A DNA stretch of 64,000 bases from Ilyonectria destructans (GCA_020740775.1 JAHEWK010000017.1:806001-870000); one strand, 5' to 3'; positions 31,515-43,740 are shown, counted from the stretch's first letter. A program made the numbers and translations. Notes: generated from the sequence alone by a model not told the origin.

Positions 31515-32628
31515 GACTACAATTGAGGACGGAGGCATAAGGTCTCCTTTCTCACGTGATGTTACATATAATGCCAGTCTTAAGCACCGGGCCCAAGACT
31601 GGTTCTTCACGTATCATCAGGCCAGGAGCGGAAAGAGTGTTATTGTAATCCGATCGGTAGAAGAATTGAAGGATACAAACAACTGATATGGGGTCATCAT
31701 CTAGGAATTTGAAGGAGTTCGTGTGAGCATGTGTGCTACAGTCGCCCGATTTATCCCGGTTAGCGTCCTGGTATTTGCAAGATTTGGATATAACGGGAGA
31801 CTGGAAACACAGGTGACTGGGAAGCCAATCTTAGGGCGCACGTATTGATACCAAGTTGAATATGGTTGGTCTTTGCAAATGCGGGGTGGACGGTCCTTTA
31901 TCTGGCCTCTTTACGACCCGAGGAGCGGGCATCTGTAAATGGGCCAGTTATCACTTCTTTTGTGAGGAGTTTAGGTAAACATGGTGTGTTGGGGGAAGTT
32001 GACACGTGAGCTACATGGGCTACGGGATATTTAAGGCAGTGCCGGACTCCCTTTCTTACGGAGGCATCGTCGAGGTTCTCTATCAGTTTTGCACGGTTAG
32101 TTTGTTAGTACTTTTCACGGGCTCAGTCCCTGCTGCCGCTACGGCCTTAATTCTTCATTGTTTCCCCCCATTTCTTCAAGTTCCTTGCTTCTTTGTATAT
32201 GATCACAAACGTCAAGCATTCGGATTGTCAATTGCTTGCTTGGCTGTTGTGTGGTCGTATTGCCAATACTCAGATTTTCCCAAGTTCCTCGAGTCCTACC
32301 CGGTAGCTAGTCTAGCTGCGGTGGGGTGGTTGGTTTCGTCTAGTGTGCATTTCCGGCCCATCACAATGGCATACTTTACTCACATTTGCTCAATTTTCTG
32401 GGGACATTAACTGTTCAATTGGATTGGAAAATCACGGCGAGGCTTACTCTTAGTTTATAGTGCTCACCCTACAGAAGTTCTCTTTCACCCATTTGGGCTC
32501 GGGCCAATCGCCTCTCAGCAAGCTGGGCTTCTATTAACTACCTATGCAAAATAGCCCATTAATGTTATATTCAACTCGCCTCTCTATTACCGATAGACTA
32601 AATTCGAATCACATAAACTAGAATCCCT
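31515..32628. other. Intergenic, left of the GH47 pseudogene
   Basis: Contains one hydrophobic open frame (32015-32410), listed separately; otherwise nothing recognised. Confidence 0.5.
32015..32410 (+). CDS. Hydrophobic open frame, unknown
   Basis: 131 residues from the ATG at 32015 with three or four hydrophobic stretches (CTVSLLVLFTGSVPAAATAL; AFGLSIACLAVVWSY; VASLAAVGWLVSSSVHF). It could be a small multi-pass membrane protein or a fragment. I recognise no family, and no splice sites or repeated motif support it. Treat as possible only. Confidence 0.25.
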   Translation: MGYGIFKAVPDSLSYGGIVEVLYQFCTVSLLVLFTGSVPAAATALILHCFPPFLQVPCFFVYDHKRQAFGLSIACLAVVWSYCQYSDFPKFLESYPVASLAAVGWLVSSSVHFRPITMAYFTHICSIFWGH

Positions 32629-32857
32629 TCATCCACGCACCTTAATTGGATGCGCTTCCGTATTAAATACGAACCCATTCTTCTTAATCGCCTGCAGCTG
32701 CACCTCCGACTCACCCGCAAAGATGAGATACAAGTATTTCAGCGTCTCAGCCAACCAGAAACTCTGCATGAAGTCATCCTTACTCCCACCATCCTCCTTC
32801 GTCGTGTCCCGAATCCCCGAATAACCGCTTCCTGCACGGCACAGCTTCTTCATCCGT

Positions 32858-32865
32858 TGGAAACC
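32858..32865. repeat. hAT-2 target-site duplication, left copy
   Basis: TGGAAACC, identical to 36060-36067. Confidence 0.93.
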
Positions 32866-33222
32866 CAAGGGTCGGACCAACTACACTGCAAATCCACGTG
32901 GACCACATATAAGTGGCCCATCTCTATTACATCCACTTGTCGGCGCTCAGATTACGTAATAATCCACTACACTTGGACCTGAAAGTGGATGTAATGGAGT
33001 GGATTTAGGTGGATTTAGGTACAGTGGGATATTCCCTGACCCTGTACGGTTCAGAGTACTTATTTTTGTATATGACTGCCTATTAAATCGAGGTACCTGG
33101 ACCCAAGTTAGCCGAGGTCGATCACCCCTACAGCTAATCTAATAATATTAGACGAGAAACTACCCCTATTGAGTGCGTTTTCTACAGATTTCCTGCTTTG
33201 TTTTTGCCAAAAAAAAAATTTG

Positions 33223-35878
33223 ATGTCAGCCAACCAGCCAGGCCAACCAGGCCAACAGCAGCAGCTCGAAGACCGTCTTTTTCGCCATTTCAGAGGCTGG
33301 AATTGGTCAGAACGCGCTCGTGATACTAGCTCTTGGCTGTGGGACTTTGGCTATGATATTCAACGTCATGGCTTACGCAAATGGGCTTGCAAGGACTGTA
33401 TCCTCGGAAATCGTCCCATTATCGCGAGTTTTACCTCTTCAGGTCTTCAGAACGCGGCAAATCATCTATGGCGTGAGCACAAAACACCAGCACCAGAGGG
33501 AGAGGAAAAGAGCACAGCACAACTGAAATCCGAAGGCGCACTGAAATCGAACCAGCCGACTATTGCCTCTGTTTTGAAACTGAACGTCAACAAGCCTACG
33601 GAACAGAATATCGCGAATAGCTTCATCTCACGCTTTGATAAGCAACACTTTCAGCGTATGCTAGTCGAGTTAATCGTCAGCAGCAACCAGTCCTTTTCCT
33701 TCGCCGAGAACCCCATCCTCCGAGAAATCTTCGACTATTTGAATCCCTCCGTTTCGATCCAAAGCGCCAACTTGAGTGCTAAGGCTGTCCGATATAAGAT
33801 CATTCAAGAGTATAACCGCCACAAGCAGAAGGTTATCAAGGTGCTGAGGAACTCCCCTGGAGCGCTCCATTTCTCATTTGATGGCTGGACGTCTCGAAAT
33901 AAGCTTGCCCTTTACGGCATTGCTTGTTTTTTCAGAGATGGGAAGAATCGGCCATGCAAAATCATGATTGGGGTTCCAGAGGCTCATCGTCACTTCGGCT
34001 CAACGATCGGTGGGGAGGTTCTCGACGTCCTACACACTCTTGGCGTGGGTCCAGAGAAGGTTGGCTATTTCACGCTCGACAATGCTGAAAACAACGATAC
34101 TGCCATGGAGGACATTGGTGCCGAACTTGGGTTCGATGGCCGACTGCGCCGAGGACGCTGTATTGGCCACACAATTAACTTGTCAGCCAAGGCGCTCTTA
34201 TTTGGCAAAAACGCCGACGCGTTCGAGAAGCAATTGTCAGGCGCAGAAGCGTTATCTGATACTGAATACGCTCAATGGCGCAAAAAAGGACCAGTTGGCA
34301 AGTTACACAATATCGTAGTTGATGTGCGTATTAGCCATCGGCTGATTTACTTATTCAAGGAGGTCCAGAGGGTAAGCGGTTTAACTAAATCCTATTCGTC
34401 TCATACTAACTCGGTATATCTAACAGGACGAAATTAATCGCGCCACCACCCTTAAACTCCGATCGAAGAAACCACTCAAGCTAATTATCGACAACGACAC
34501 GCGTTGGCTGTCACAACTCTACATGATCCGCAGGGCTCTACGGTTGAAAACCTCTATCGAACTCCTACTGATCAAGTATAAGGCGCAATGGGAGGACGAA
34601 AATCGGTCTAAAAAGACTGGCCAAGTGACACAAGCCAAGTTGGCGAGAAAACCACGCATCCTCCGAGACGAGAATCAGCTAACGGACAAAGACTGGGAGG
34701 TTCTTTACCATTTGGAGGCTATTCTGACTGTTTTTGAGACTGTGGTAAAGACGCTTGAGGGTTATTGTGACGGGACAAGAGCACGAACGAGGTCGAGTGC
34801 GACTTGGGCAAAATGATTGTTTACAAGGAGAGAAAGAGATTCCTAAGGAAAGCTCTGACTTAAGCTGTTTACACAATATTCATAAAGTGAAACTATTCAT
34901 AAAGTATGAAAGTCACATGATCGTTCCCTCACAGTTATGGACACATCCGAAGGCGTACGCAAGGCTGGACTGGCTCCTATGGCAATATCTGGGACGTGGT
35001 GCTTGGCTATGAGTTGCTGCTTAACACTGGAAGAATATAAGCAGCTTGCTGCTGACTTTCCTGATCCAAAGCACTTCCGCATTGGAATCAACCTTGCTTG
35101 GGATAAGCTGGATGAATATTATCAGCGGCTGGACGAGACGCCCATCTACTATACTGCCATGGCGCTCCATCCAGCATATCGTTGGGACTGGTTTGATGAA
35201 ACGTGGGCTCATAAGCCTAGTTGGGTTGAAAAGGCAAAAGAGATGGTTGCCGACGTCTGGCTGTCTGATTACGCTCATTTCGAGGTTAGATCCAGCAGCA
35301 GCAGAGGCGATGACGAGCCACCAGCAAAAAGACCTCGGTTTTTCAACCCCTTCGAGAAGAACAGCCGTCTGCCAAGCTCAACACCAACCTCCGCAGCAGC
35401 TATTGTTGGTGATGAGTACCAAGCGTGGCAGACGGATCTTGAGGCCAGCGACGGCGACGTTCGTGATCCAATTGGTTACTGGATCACTAAGCAAAGTAGA
35501 TATCCTCGGTTATCCAGGATGGCCTTGGACTTCCTGACAATCCAACCGATGTCAGCCGAGTGTGAGAGGTTATTTTCAGCTGCCGGCAAGATGATCTCGG
35601 GGTTGCGAACTGACCTAGATGCTGAGATTATCGCCATTTGTCAGGTTTTACGCTCTTGGTATCGTGCTGGCCTTATCAAGGACCTGGATCCATTGCTTAA
35701 GTCACACGTTGAAAGTAAGCTGGATGCCGGTTGTGCGACTCTAAGCGACGACGAGCTGGCGCTTGCGGAGTCAAAATGGCTATTGGAGGGCGAGGACAGC
35801 GCCAGCGAGGTTGACGATTTATCACAGCAGCAACAGGCTGAAGAGTTAGTGTCAACCTCTGAAAGTGAGGCTGAATAG
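33223..35878 (+). pseudogene. hAT-2 transposase, interrupted by a solo LTR and a frameshift
   Basis: hAT-superfamily transposase. The first ATG of the frame gives MSANQPGQPGQQQQ. BED-like finger: WACKDCILGNRPIIASF, later AANHLWREH. Core: LHFSFDGWTSRNKLALYGI, FTLDNAENNDTAMEDI, RRGRCIGHTINLSAKALLFG. An intron at 34372-34426 (GTAAGC, ACTAAC, ACAG) joins VQR to DEINRATTLKL; then IDNDTRWLSQLYMIRRAL. The solo LTR splits the frame after KTLEG. After it, GWTGSYGNIWDVVLGYELLL continues, then about two bases are missing before EEYKQLAADFPDPKHFRIGI. The C-terminal dimerisation domain is present (SRMALDFLTIQPMSAECERL). Not functional as it stands. Confidence 0.88.
34766..34933 (+). mobile_element. 168-bp solo LTR with 5-bp target duplication
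   Basis: Begins TGTGACGGGAC and ends CCCTCACA, with GTTAT on both sides (34761-34765 and 34934-34938). TG...CA ends and a 5-bp duplication indicate an LTR left by recombination between the two LTRs of a full retrotransposon. Its start resembles the TGTCACGG of Gypsy-1/2, but the interior is not theirs. Removing it restores the hAT-2 frame across the site. Orientation is assigned by the TG..CA reading only. Confidence 0.88.
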
Positions 35879-36059
35879 GCACCGACGAGGTTGTGAATAG
35901 CCTCAAAAATCCACTTATAAATCCACTTATAAATCCACGTGTGTACGTCCATTCCACTCCGGCCAAATATGTATTACATCCACTAGGTAATTGCCTAAAA
36001 AATCGTACATCCACTCTACTTGGTCCAAATGTGAGTGGGTGTAGTGGTTCCGAGCCTTG

Positions 36060-36067
36060 TGGAAACC
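36060..36067. repeat. hAT-2 target-site duplication, right copy
   Basis: TGGAAACC, identical to 32858-32865; one copy is original GH47 coding sequence. Confidence 0.93.
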
Positions 36068-37551
36068 TTCCCAAGCTAGGTCTTGCCACTTGCGATCACC
36101 CGTGGCTCGGTACGCTTACCACAAGCTCTCCATCGTCTCAGGACGGAGGATGTAGCCTGGGGACGAGACCCAGAAGGCCGTCTTCTCGTAAAATCCGACA
36201 AGGTTGCTGGGAGGAAGAGGATTGTTGTCGCCGGACGGCTGCACGCTGTCGACCCAGTGGAAGCCTTCTGGGCCAATGCCGCTGGGAGTACCTTGGTACG
36301 TATAACAGTAAGATTCTGCGAGCTCAAGGCCGAACTTGATGTACTTTTCCTCGTTCAGGAGGATGCCTCCCAGGATGAAGTTTCCGCCTGAGAAGCTTGC
36401 CACTGACGAATTTGTCAACTCCATGTCATGTACCTGTCGCGTGGGAGGTAATACTTACAGTGTCCTGAGCTTGGGTAGGTAGTGGTTCCCGAATACCCAG
36501 ACAAAAAGGTCAAGTTCTTGTTCGACGTCGGGTGTGAAGCGAGGTACTTGATGGTCGAGTCCGCCGCAAGAACCCACCGATCCTTGTACTCCGCAAAGGC
36601 CTCAGGGTCATACAAATACATCTTGATCAGATACTCATAGAAGCTATCCGTGCCTCCACCCCAACCGCCCCGATTGTCCAGGAACTCACCCGTCTCGGTG
36701 CTAACATGCCATCCCACAAGTCCGGGAAACGACTCAGGAATTCCCTTGGGATGAATGAGGTACTCCTCGCCCATTTGAGCAAGCTTGGCGTATTTCTGAT
36801 CGCCCGTTAGGTCGCTCAAACGTGTCCACTCGAGAACCAGGGTGCCCATCCCCGCGATGGAGTTGTCCTTCGCGCCACTTTTGCGGGGCGTCGGGTTTAG
36901 CAGGATGATGCCGTCCGGAACCCCGCTTGTGGTGTTGAAGGCGATGCTCAAGCTGTCAGCGAGGCTTTTGGCTTGGTCGAGAAGAGCTTCTACGCTTTTG
37001 GAGTCCGGGGCGAGGTGCTCGTAGGGACCCTTTAAGAGGTCGTAACCTATTGGATTGTCAGACGATGCTGAAGCGTCTGGGGGAAACAACCGGGGTTAGG
37101 ATTACTAGAAACAAGGCCACCGAGGTATCGAATGGTGCTTTCAAAGACAGAGATTGTCTCGTCCTTATTCTTTGTGGTAGAAAAGTCAATCGTAGGGGCA
37201 AACTTGAGGATCTGCCTGACAGTAGCTGCCTCTTCCATGATGATGGCCGTCGACAGCGCATCTATCGCCGTGACGCCCCATCCATTTCTAGGACTCGGGT
37301 TAGTGGAAGTGTTTGAGGAGGTCATTTCGCAGGACAAACCTGTCATCCACCGGCGTATTACTAATGGGGCGCAAACTATCGTGAGGAAACGCATGTTCGT
37401 AATACCCCTCCCAGGAAGTCTTGAAAGCTTCCTTGACAGCAGCAACTCTCACGGGTTCCGGGAGGGGAAAGCCGCCTCGCTTCTCGATGTGGTACGCGAG
37501 AGCGGGGATAGCGAGCCCGAGGGCAATGGCCGGGCTGCTGAATAATCTCAT

Positions 37552-40163
37552 GACGGCACGCTGGAGCGGTCAAGAGGAGCACGCATCAACTGATGAGCGA
37601 TCAGAAGGGAAAGACGAAATGTGATTCTAAATATCTGAGGTATGGGGTTCTAAATAATGTATTGTGAGAGTTATGGTGATCGCCAGGAGGGCCAGGAACA
37701 AGGCCATAGTGCAGAACACTAAACCTTATAACCTACCTCTGACTAGTACATGCACTGCAACACCGTATAACCTTAGTCCCTCTTTCGCCTTGGCCTATCC
37801 TGTCGTTAGCTTGCCGGCAGACAACCAATGCTGTCGCTTGAGACTAAAGCCGAGAAAGATACTGTATTTCCGCCATTGTCGCTGCCGAGAATGTGCCTCA
37901 ATTTCGCCAGGTGTTCTTGTTTTTTGTCGGCATGCCAGCGTCCGAATTCTGTGCGCCACATTAAAATGATCAACAAGGGGCGCACGAGAGATACCTGACC
38001 GAAGAGTTTGCTGGGTGCTAAATTAAGTGTCAGCAAGTAAGCTAAGGCACGAGATCCCAACGAGATCTTGCACAGACCACGGCCATTTGTCCTGGAAGTG
38101 CCTGAAAATCCATAAACACTAACTTCACAGCAAGGTCGTTTTCCCCTCGATGACTTCTGCCAGTCGCTGACGAGTTGAAGTGCCAAGAATGCGAATCGGC
38201 TGGCAGACCCATAAGATCCAGAAACTGCATGGACAACCATGGCTGGGTCAACCTGGACGTCGAGGCGCCGACGCCGTGGGATATGGACGCTAAGCGCACG
38301 AGCTGCCATATTAGCGGGGTCCGTTAACAGCGATTCTTCAAACACCGTCAGGCGAGCGGGTGCTTCGAGATTTAGGGCACATGTTGACAGGTTCGTTGCG
38401 AACTTCACATGCTTTCAGCCTGGACGATGGGACTGCCTGTTCGACGCTAGGAAATTAGCCAATGCCACCTATGCATCACTATGATGAAATTTTAGGAATG
38501 CCTCTTAATTTTGTTCGACTTGCACACTTGTCAACATTTTCAAATGGTTTGATCTTCGAAATATGGTCAGGAATGTCGACATCTCGGTCTCTATAAGGTT
38601 ATTACCGGCAGAAGTCGTCTAGGGGAAAATGTCCTCACTGTGAAGTTAGTATTTGTAATTGGGTGGAGGGTGAGGAACATCCAGGCAAAAGAAGCACGGA
38701 CGATGGGTAAAAGAGACGGGCATGCTCTCGTTTCTGTGTGTCGCGAGCCACGTCGGTCTGCTCCGTAATAACAGGGTTTCCCATTCAGGTAGCTTGTATC
38801 TCATCCTGGATTAATAAATGTAGCTCTTTGGTGTTGAGACGGGAATCGCCAGCAGACATGCTGGCCAACTACGATGAAATGCCTCTGATATTGCTACATC
38901 AGGGCGCACATGCCTGGGTTTGCCTTCGCTGCTGCATATACAGGCAAATGTAAGGGCGCAGGGAGCAATGCTGGTGGGCGAGGTTTACGTTCAGGTGCAA
39001 CTGGGTCAAGTGTATTCAAACCTTAATCAATCCATTCCCACATGTCCGCTTAAAGCTAAAAACAGGAGATAGCCGACATCGACGCTGTCGACAACCACAT
39101 TATTTAGAGTTAACGCAGACTAATCTTTCAGCTCAGACGCCACTGGCTTCTCATGACCTCTAATATGACGAATGCTTGCTCAAGCACTAAGTTGAGGAGC
39201 TGCCGCATGTGACTAGTACAGTGGTAACCGAGAAATATGTCGCAGTGCCTGGAGGAACTTTAAAGCGGAGCGAAGTTCCGGAAGGTTCCTTTTCCGCTCC
39301 TTTACCCGACACAAAAAGCACGGACCATTTTGCTAAGACTCAGTCGTTTTTACGGTGTGTTTTTCTTATTTCTACTGTGACTTTTTACTGTGATGTAATC
39401 TGTGCTTGTTAGCTTCGCGTTCTATCGATGGCTCACACGTAGACCGCATAAGGAGCGGTCAGGGCAAGTTTGAATAAGTGTTGGATACGCAATTTGCTGT
39501 ATGCAATAGCAGAAGTAATTGATCAAATGATGTAAATTGAGATGGTTGTTGCTTCCTTGATTGAGGGTCATAGGAGCCCTATTTTATCCTCAAAGGGATC
39601 TAGATCAGGGTGTCAAAGGGAGACGGATCCGGCGTTGTTATGATGCCGGATCCGGCTTATTACCAGATCCGGCGTTCTGTATCCGGCGTTCCGGATCAGG
39701 CAGTCCGGATCCGGCAGTCCGGATCAAGCAGGTTATGCCGCCACATGAGGTCTCAATCTAACAATAAGCTATAGTGCTTAAGCAGTAGGGTTTGTGTAGC
39801 CCAGTATTTCTGTGGTTTCTTCGAGGAAGAGACGTTCAGACTTTTACTATTTATAAATCTGGCCTATCTGTTACAGCTTATAAATGCAACAACCAAGGCG
39901 TATGCTACGACTTGGCCTCAGAATCCTCGGAATCGCACCAGAGAGAAGTGTCGTCTTCCTCGTCGACTTCAGTTACTGAGGTAGACTCTGTTATAGTATC
40001 CCAATCCTGAAACCACCTCTCGTGTCTGTGGTCCCGCTCGAAGCGCTGCCTTGTCTCGTCCCCTAGCCTCTCCAGCTTGTAAACGGCGTCCCTCATTTGT
40101 GTATCTAATACGTTCTTCGGTTCGATAAAATCGCCTCGTGCTGGTCTCCGGAAGAGATACAGC
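37552..40163. other. Intergenic, GH47 promoter side to hAT-3
   Basis: Includes the upstream region of the GH47 pseudogene, a 200-codon minus-strand frame at 38408-37806 without recognisable motifs, a GGATCCGGC repeat block (39624-39731), and a short acidic minus-strand frame at 40096-39905 (DTITESTSVTEVDEEDDTSL), perhaps a transposon-tail fragment. Confidence 0.5.
39624..39731. repeat. Degenerate CCGGATCCGGC repeat block
   Basis: Nine or so copies of (C)GGATC(C/A)GGC(G/A) in direct and inverted orientation over 108 bp, e.g. CCGGATCCGGC at 39646, then ATCCGGCGTTC and CAGTCCGGATC. GGATCC-centred palindromes make it self-complementary. Confidence 0.8.
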
Positions 40164-42633
40164 TAGTGATGCAATTTATTGTACACGTATGTACGTACGT
40201 ACTGTATTTTAGCCATAGTACGTACGTACAATGGGGTTGTACATACAAATACGTACCATACAAATTTCCCCCTTCTATTTTAGGCAATACTGGTAGTAGG
40301 GTTCTCACGGTCCTGTTCTTCTGCCATTCTAGCCTCAAACCTCTGATTCCACCTCAGTGCCAACCCTCAATATATCACCCGTCGACTGTAATACACCCTC
40401 CCACTCAAAATCCCCATTGGTAGAGGCCATCACGCCATCCATCCAGACCTTCTTGCCCTGCGCATTCACAAATAACTCGAGATATGAATCTTCGAGTTCT
40501 AGCCAGTCCTTCTCCTCAAGATCCGTCCAGCGCTTTTTATGGGCGTACTTCTGATCCTTAAGGCGATCTAATACGCGGTCGTTCATAAAAATGAAGGCCT
40601 GCATATCAGCGTGCATGGGCGTAAGCCGATTCCGAGCCTTCGTATGTATGAAACTAATAGCAGAGAAACTTCGTTCTGAGGGTACGGAGTTCGCAAGCGT
40701 GTTCATTACCTTCACAGCTACTCTAGCCAGAATCGAGCCCTGGTTGAGGAGGCACTGCCACGCCATTGCTGGCTTGAAGCCATCGTCGTATACAGCGCTG
40801 TGCTTATTAAATAAGCCGTCTGGGCCGCCTGTACGCATTCGGAAGTGTGTGAATTCGGAAAGGGCACGGTGATATTCGTTGTCGTTTTTCAGCTGTTTCT
40901 GCAAATACTCTTGTACGCGCGCAAAGACGCTAGGCGGCAGTTTCGAATTTGGGCCTGTTGTATCAGGCCGGAGGGCATCGGCGATCCAATGTATATCGTA
41001 CGTTTGCTTATCAAGCCGGGCTTTGAATATAGCGTCAATATCGTCCCACGGAATATCAGGAAACTGATCAGCCTCTCTCATCTCAACCCATTTGCTTTTG
41101 ATTTGCAGCCAGCGATTTACAACGTGTGCGATTCCCGCCCCATCAGCCTCGGAAGCGTGTTGAAATTCGTTCACGGGCTTTAGCACAGCGATCGCAGCCT
41201 CGAGTTTTAGCCAGAAGCTGTTGTCTTTGATGATTCGAACCGCTTCGGGTAGGAGAACGGGGCAATCTTGAGATCGCAGCTCATCTCGTACATCTTTTCG
41301 AATAGACCAGTCTCTGGCAGGGTCTCGAGAACGGAGGAGGGAGAAGAAAGAATTGTACTGAGAACCCCAGCGTGTAATTACACTATTCGGAACGAGCGAG
41401 TTAGTACAGTGATTTCTCAGTCACAGTTGGCGATTTACCGGTACCTTCTGATCAGCGCGCGAGTTACTCCGTTCCACCTCGTGCGCTGGCACATTCTCAA
41501 TCTTTGCAATTGTAATTTAGACCCTGAGAAGAACGTGAGAAGGGTGCTGACGTTATTAAAGAGATCCTCAAAGAATGGAAGAAGAAGGATATCTTTAATT
41601 AGAAGCTGAAGGCCATGAGAATCGCATAGAGAGAAGTTGATATGTGAGAGTTCTGGGAATTTCCCAAGCAAGTCGTGTACAGAGCGCATCGTGTTTTCGG
41701 TATCTGTACAGATGGAATTGACTCTGGAGAGATCACCGCCGCACAGTTGCTGCATTTCTCCCCATATCAACTTCACCCAATTCTCCGCTGTGTGCTGTTC
41801 TTCTCCCGTGTCAAACGTTTTCCAGTAGAAGGCTGGGCCGTCTGGCAGTTGTACCGAGATATTAACGATTCTGTGGCCCGACACATTATCGGAAGCGTCA
41901 AATATGATGTTGAACCATTCTGAGCTGGTAATGCGTTTGAAAACCTCATGATAGAGTTCCTGATAGAAATCGGGCAGAATTCTCGTGATAACGGCGCGGC
42001 TAGGAGGCTTCCAGCCAGGCTTAATGCGAGTGAAGAAATAACGCCAACGGCGGCTCTCGAAGAGGCTGAAGGGGCGGCCGCCGGCGATTACAGCAGCGGC
42101 GGCATCATAGGCGAAACTGCGACTCTCGTCTTGCGAGATATGCTGAATTCCGACCTCGGTTATCTTCTTTTGTATAGCTTCAGAATATGAGGGAAGATAG
42201 CCAGTGTTATCTTGAGCTTGACGCTCTTGTCGCTGCTTGGCTTGCCATTTCTCACACGCAGCGAGATGCTCTTTCGGCCTCCCAACAGAGGTCGCTGCAA
42301 AATCCTTCTGGCAGTGACGGCATCTGTACCGCTTGCTTTTCTTGGAGTTAGAGCGGCCGAGATCGATAAACTGTCGCCAAACGAAGGCAGCGTTAGCATT
42401 GGTGGGCGCCATCTTTTTGGCGATACCTTCAATTGGGAGAGAATGGTAGAGTGCGTTGAGCTGCTAAGCGAGCAGAGTTTTTGTACAGCCCCGTATTTGT
42501 ACGATGTGACCCACAAATTCCCTTATTAGGAATATCATGGACCCTCATTGTACGTACGTAGTACGTGTACGTACTTTTTCTTTTTGTACGTATGTATGTA
42601 CAACCGTGTTGTACGAAAAGTACAACATCACTA
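40164..42633 (-). mobile_element. hAT-3 DNA transposon, apparently intact transposase
   Basis: Candidate ends are inverted TAGTGATG (40164-40171 and 42626-42633), about 2.47 kb apart. Both subterminal regions are packed with GTAC repeats (40181-40260; 42549-42620). A longer inverted match TACGTACGTACAATG-GGG occurs at 40219-40236 and 42542-42560. I could not find a matching 8-bp duplication just outside, so the exact borders are provisional. Confidence 0.75.
40335..42412 (-). CDS. hAT-3 transposase, two exons
   Basis: Predicted 673-aa transposase. Exon 1 42412-41439, intron 41383-41438 (56 bp; GTAAAT donor, GTACTAAC branch, AATAG acceptor), exon 2 41382-40335; the join reads RRYRVITRWGSQYNSFFSLL, restoring the conserved TRW segment. 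BED finger near residues 28-58: YRCRHCQKDFAAT, then PKEHLAACEKW. Catalytic core: FNIIFDASDNVSGHRIVNIS (first Asp) and SICTDTENTMRSVHDLLGKF; the C-terminal dimerisation region is VPSERSFSAISFIHTKARNR. No stop or frameshift after splicing, so this copy may be active or recently so. It is a different hAT subfamily from hAT-1/2. Confidence 0.85.
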
Positions 42634-43740
42634 CCAATAAAGCCTAGGGTAGGTACGTCTGGAAGCAAAGAGACCTAGGCAGGGGCTGGGACGCAGGCCT
42701 TGTCGTTGGCTATGAAGAACTCGCTCGGGCTCCTTGCAGTTGATGCCTTTCCTCGGCCCAGGTAAGTTCCTTTTCGTGAGCTAAGATAAGTGTAGAGGCG
42801 AGGTGTCGGTTAGTTCCTGCGAGTTGGCGAGCCAACCTTAAAGCAGTCGGAAGGACTGTTATTTTCGCTATAGCTTGTATACGCTCGTCTTAGCTCTGTT
42901 GATTGGTATACTGCCTCTCCCTTATGGTTTTGGCTGGGTCTGGTATCAGTGTGTCAATATGTTGGAACTGTTGGTTTGGTCGATACTGGGATGTATGATA
43001 ATCGTTCTGGAGGTATATGTCTGATTTTCGCTACTGAACACCTGGAATATCCTTACCGATCGAATTATGAAGTCTAGGCAGGGGGGGGGGAATGATGGTC
43101 GAGCTATCCTGCAGGTACGCTACCTATACCTTCTGTACTATACTGATATATTTCGAGGCTGGCGGTTGAACTGCCTGATGACTGGTCTGAGGTGCTCGAT
43201 GAAGGCTGTGATTGTGTTTGACTAGGGGGATTGGTCGGGCTAATTGGACTTCTGCGATGGCTTATGTTGGCGGTATTAATATTTGGTGAAGGTATTGTAG
43301 AGCGTCGAGCTATATTGGGCCTGTTGCGGTAGGGCAATAATGATGGCGAGGGTCGAGAGGCTGTGACGCAGCGCGAATTGACGACAGGCCGAAAGTTTAG
43401 TGGCTAACCGGCAGCAATGCGGCAGAATTTAGTACGTACTGTCTGTACTAACAGATGTGATTTGGACTAATAGAAGGCTGGAAAATGTGTAGCACCCGTA
43501 AGGCGTAGCACGCGTATCAAAATGGTGTAGCACCCCTATCAATTGCCATTTCGATATGACACGTAACACGTAATACGCAGCTACAGACGTACTATTCCAA
43601 TTCAAGCCTCTTGTCTGACCACGCATGGTGGCATCTCTAGTCCATTTCAGCAATAAGGAGCCGAACATATTGCTCTGTAATCCGAAGGGAGCTAAAGGAA
43701 GTTACTGTATCTCAAATTATCCAGTCTCCCTTTGTAATAA
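42634..43740. other. Intergenic
   Basis: No gene called. A Ser/Pro-rich minus-strand frame (43337-43104; SQPSSSTSDQSSGSSTAS) has low complexity and no family features. A run of G at 43080-43089. Confidence 0.5.

Larger units (their letters stand above)
32866..36059 (+). mobile_element. hAT-2 DNA transposon with exact 8-bp target duplication
   Basis: 3,194 bp. Left end CAAGGGTCGGACCAACTAC (from 32866); right end is the inverted CAAGGCTCGGAACCACTAC (to 36059), 18 of 21 bases matching through CTACAC. Target duplication TGGAAACC at 32858-32865 and 36060-36067. AATCCACTTATA/AATCCACGTG and GTGGAT motifs crowd both subterminal regions (32880-33030, 35905-36050). The transposase inside is broken. 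It lies within the GH47 coding sequence. Confidence 0.93.
32629..37551 (-). pseudogene. Secreted GH47 class I alpha-1,2-mannosidase, disrupted by hAT-2
   Basis: Glycoside hydrolase family 47 enzyme that trims alpha-1,2-mannose from N-glycans. Coding pieces: 37551-37340, 37287-37106, 37046-36459, 36418-36060, then after hAT-2 from 32865 to the stop at 32629. Introns 37288-37339, 37047-37105 and 36419-36458 (40 bp) have GT..AG ends. The N-terminus MRLFSSPAIALGLAIPALAY is a signal peptide. Family motifs: [86 protein letters not shown], and the C-terminal FVFNTEAHP with the calcium/catalytic-site region. Two breaks: a TAA at 36118-36116 after RPETMESLW where a tyrosine is expected, and the 3,194-bp hAT-2 insertion at WEGF/QRM. 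Without them the reading frame is continuous. Confidence 0.9.

Noticed and set aside
32015..32410. SVP26/TEX261-like membrane protein
   Set aside because: A faint resemblance in one hydrophobic segment only; conserved residues of that family are absent.
40156..42641. An 8-bp target duplication for hAT-3
   Set aside because: GATACAGC and CCAATAAA outside the TAGTGATG ends do not match; no nearby alternative gave a match.
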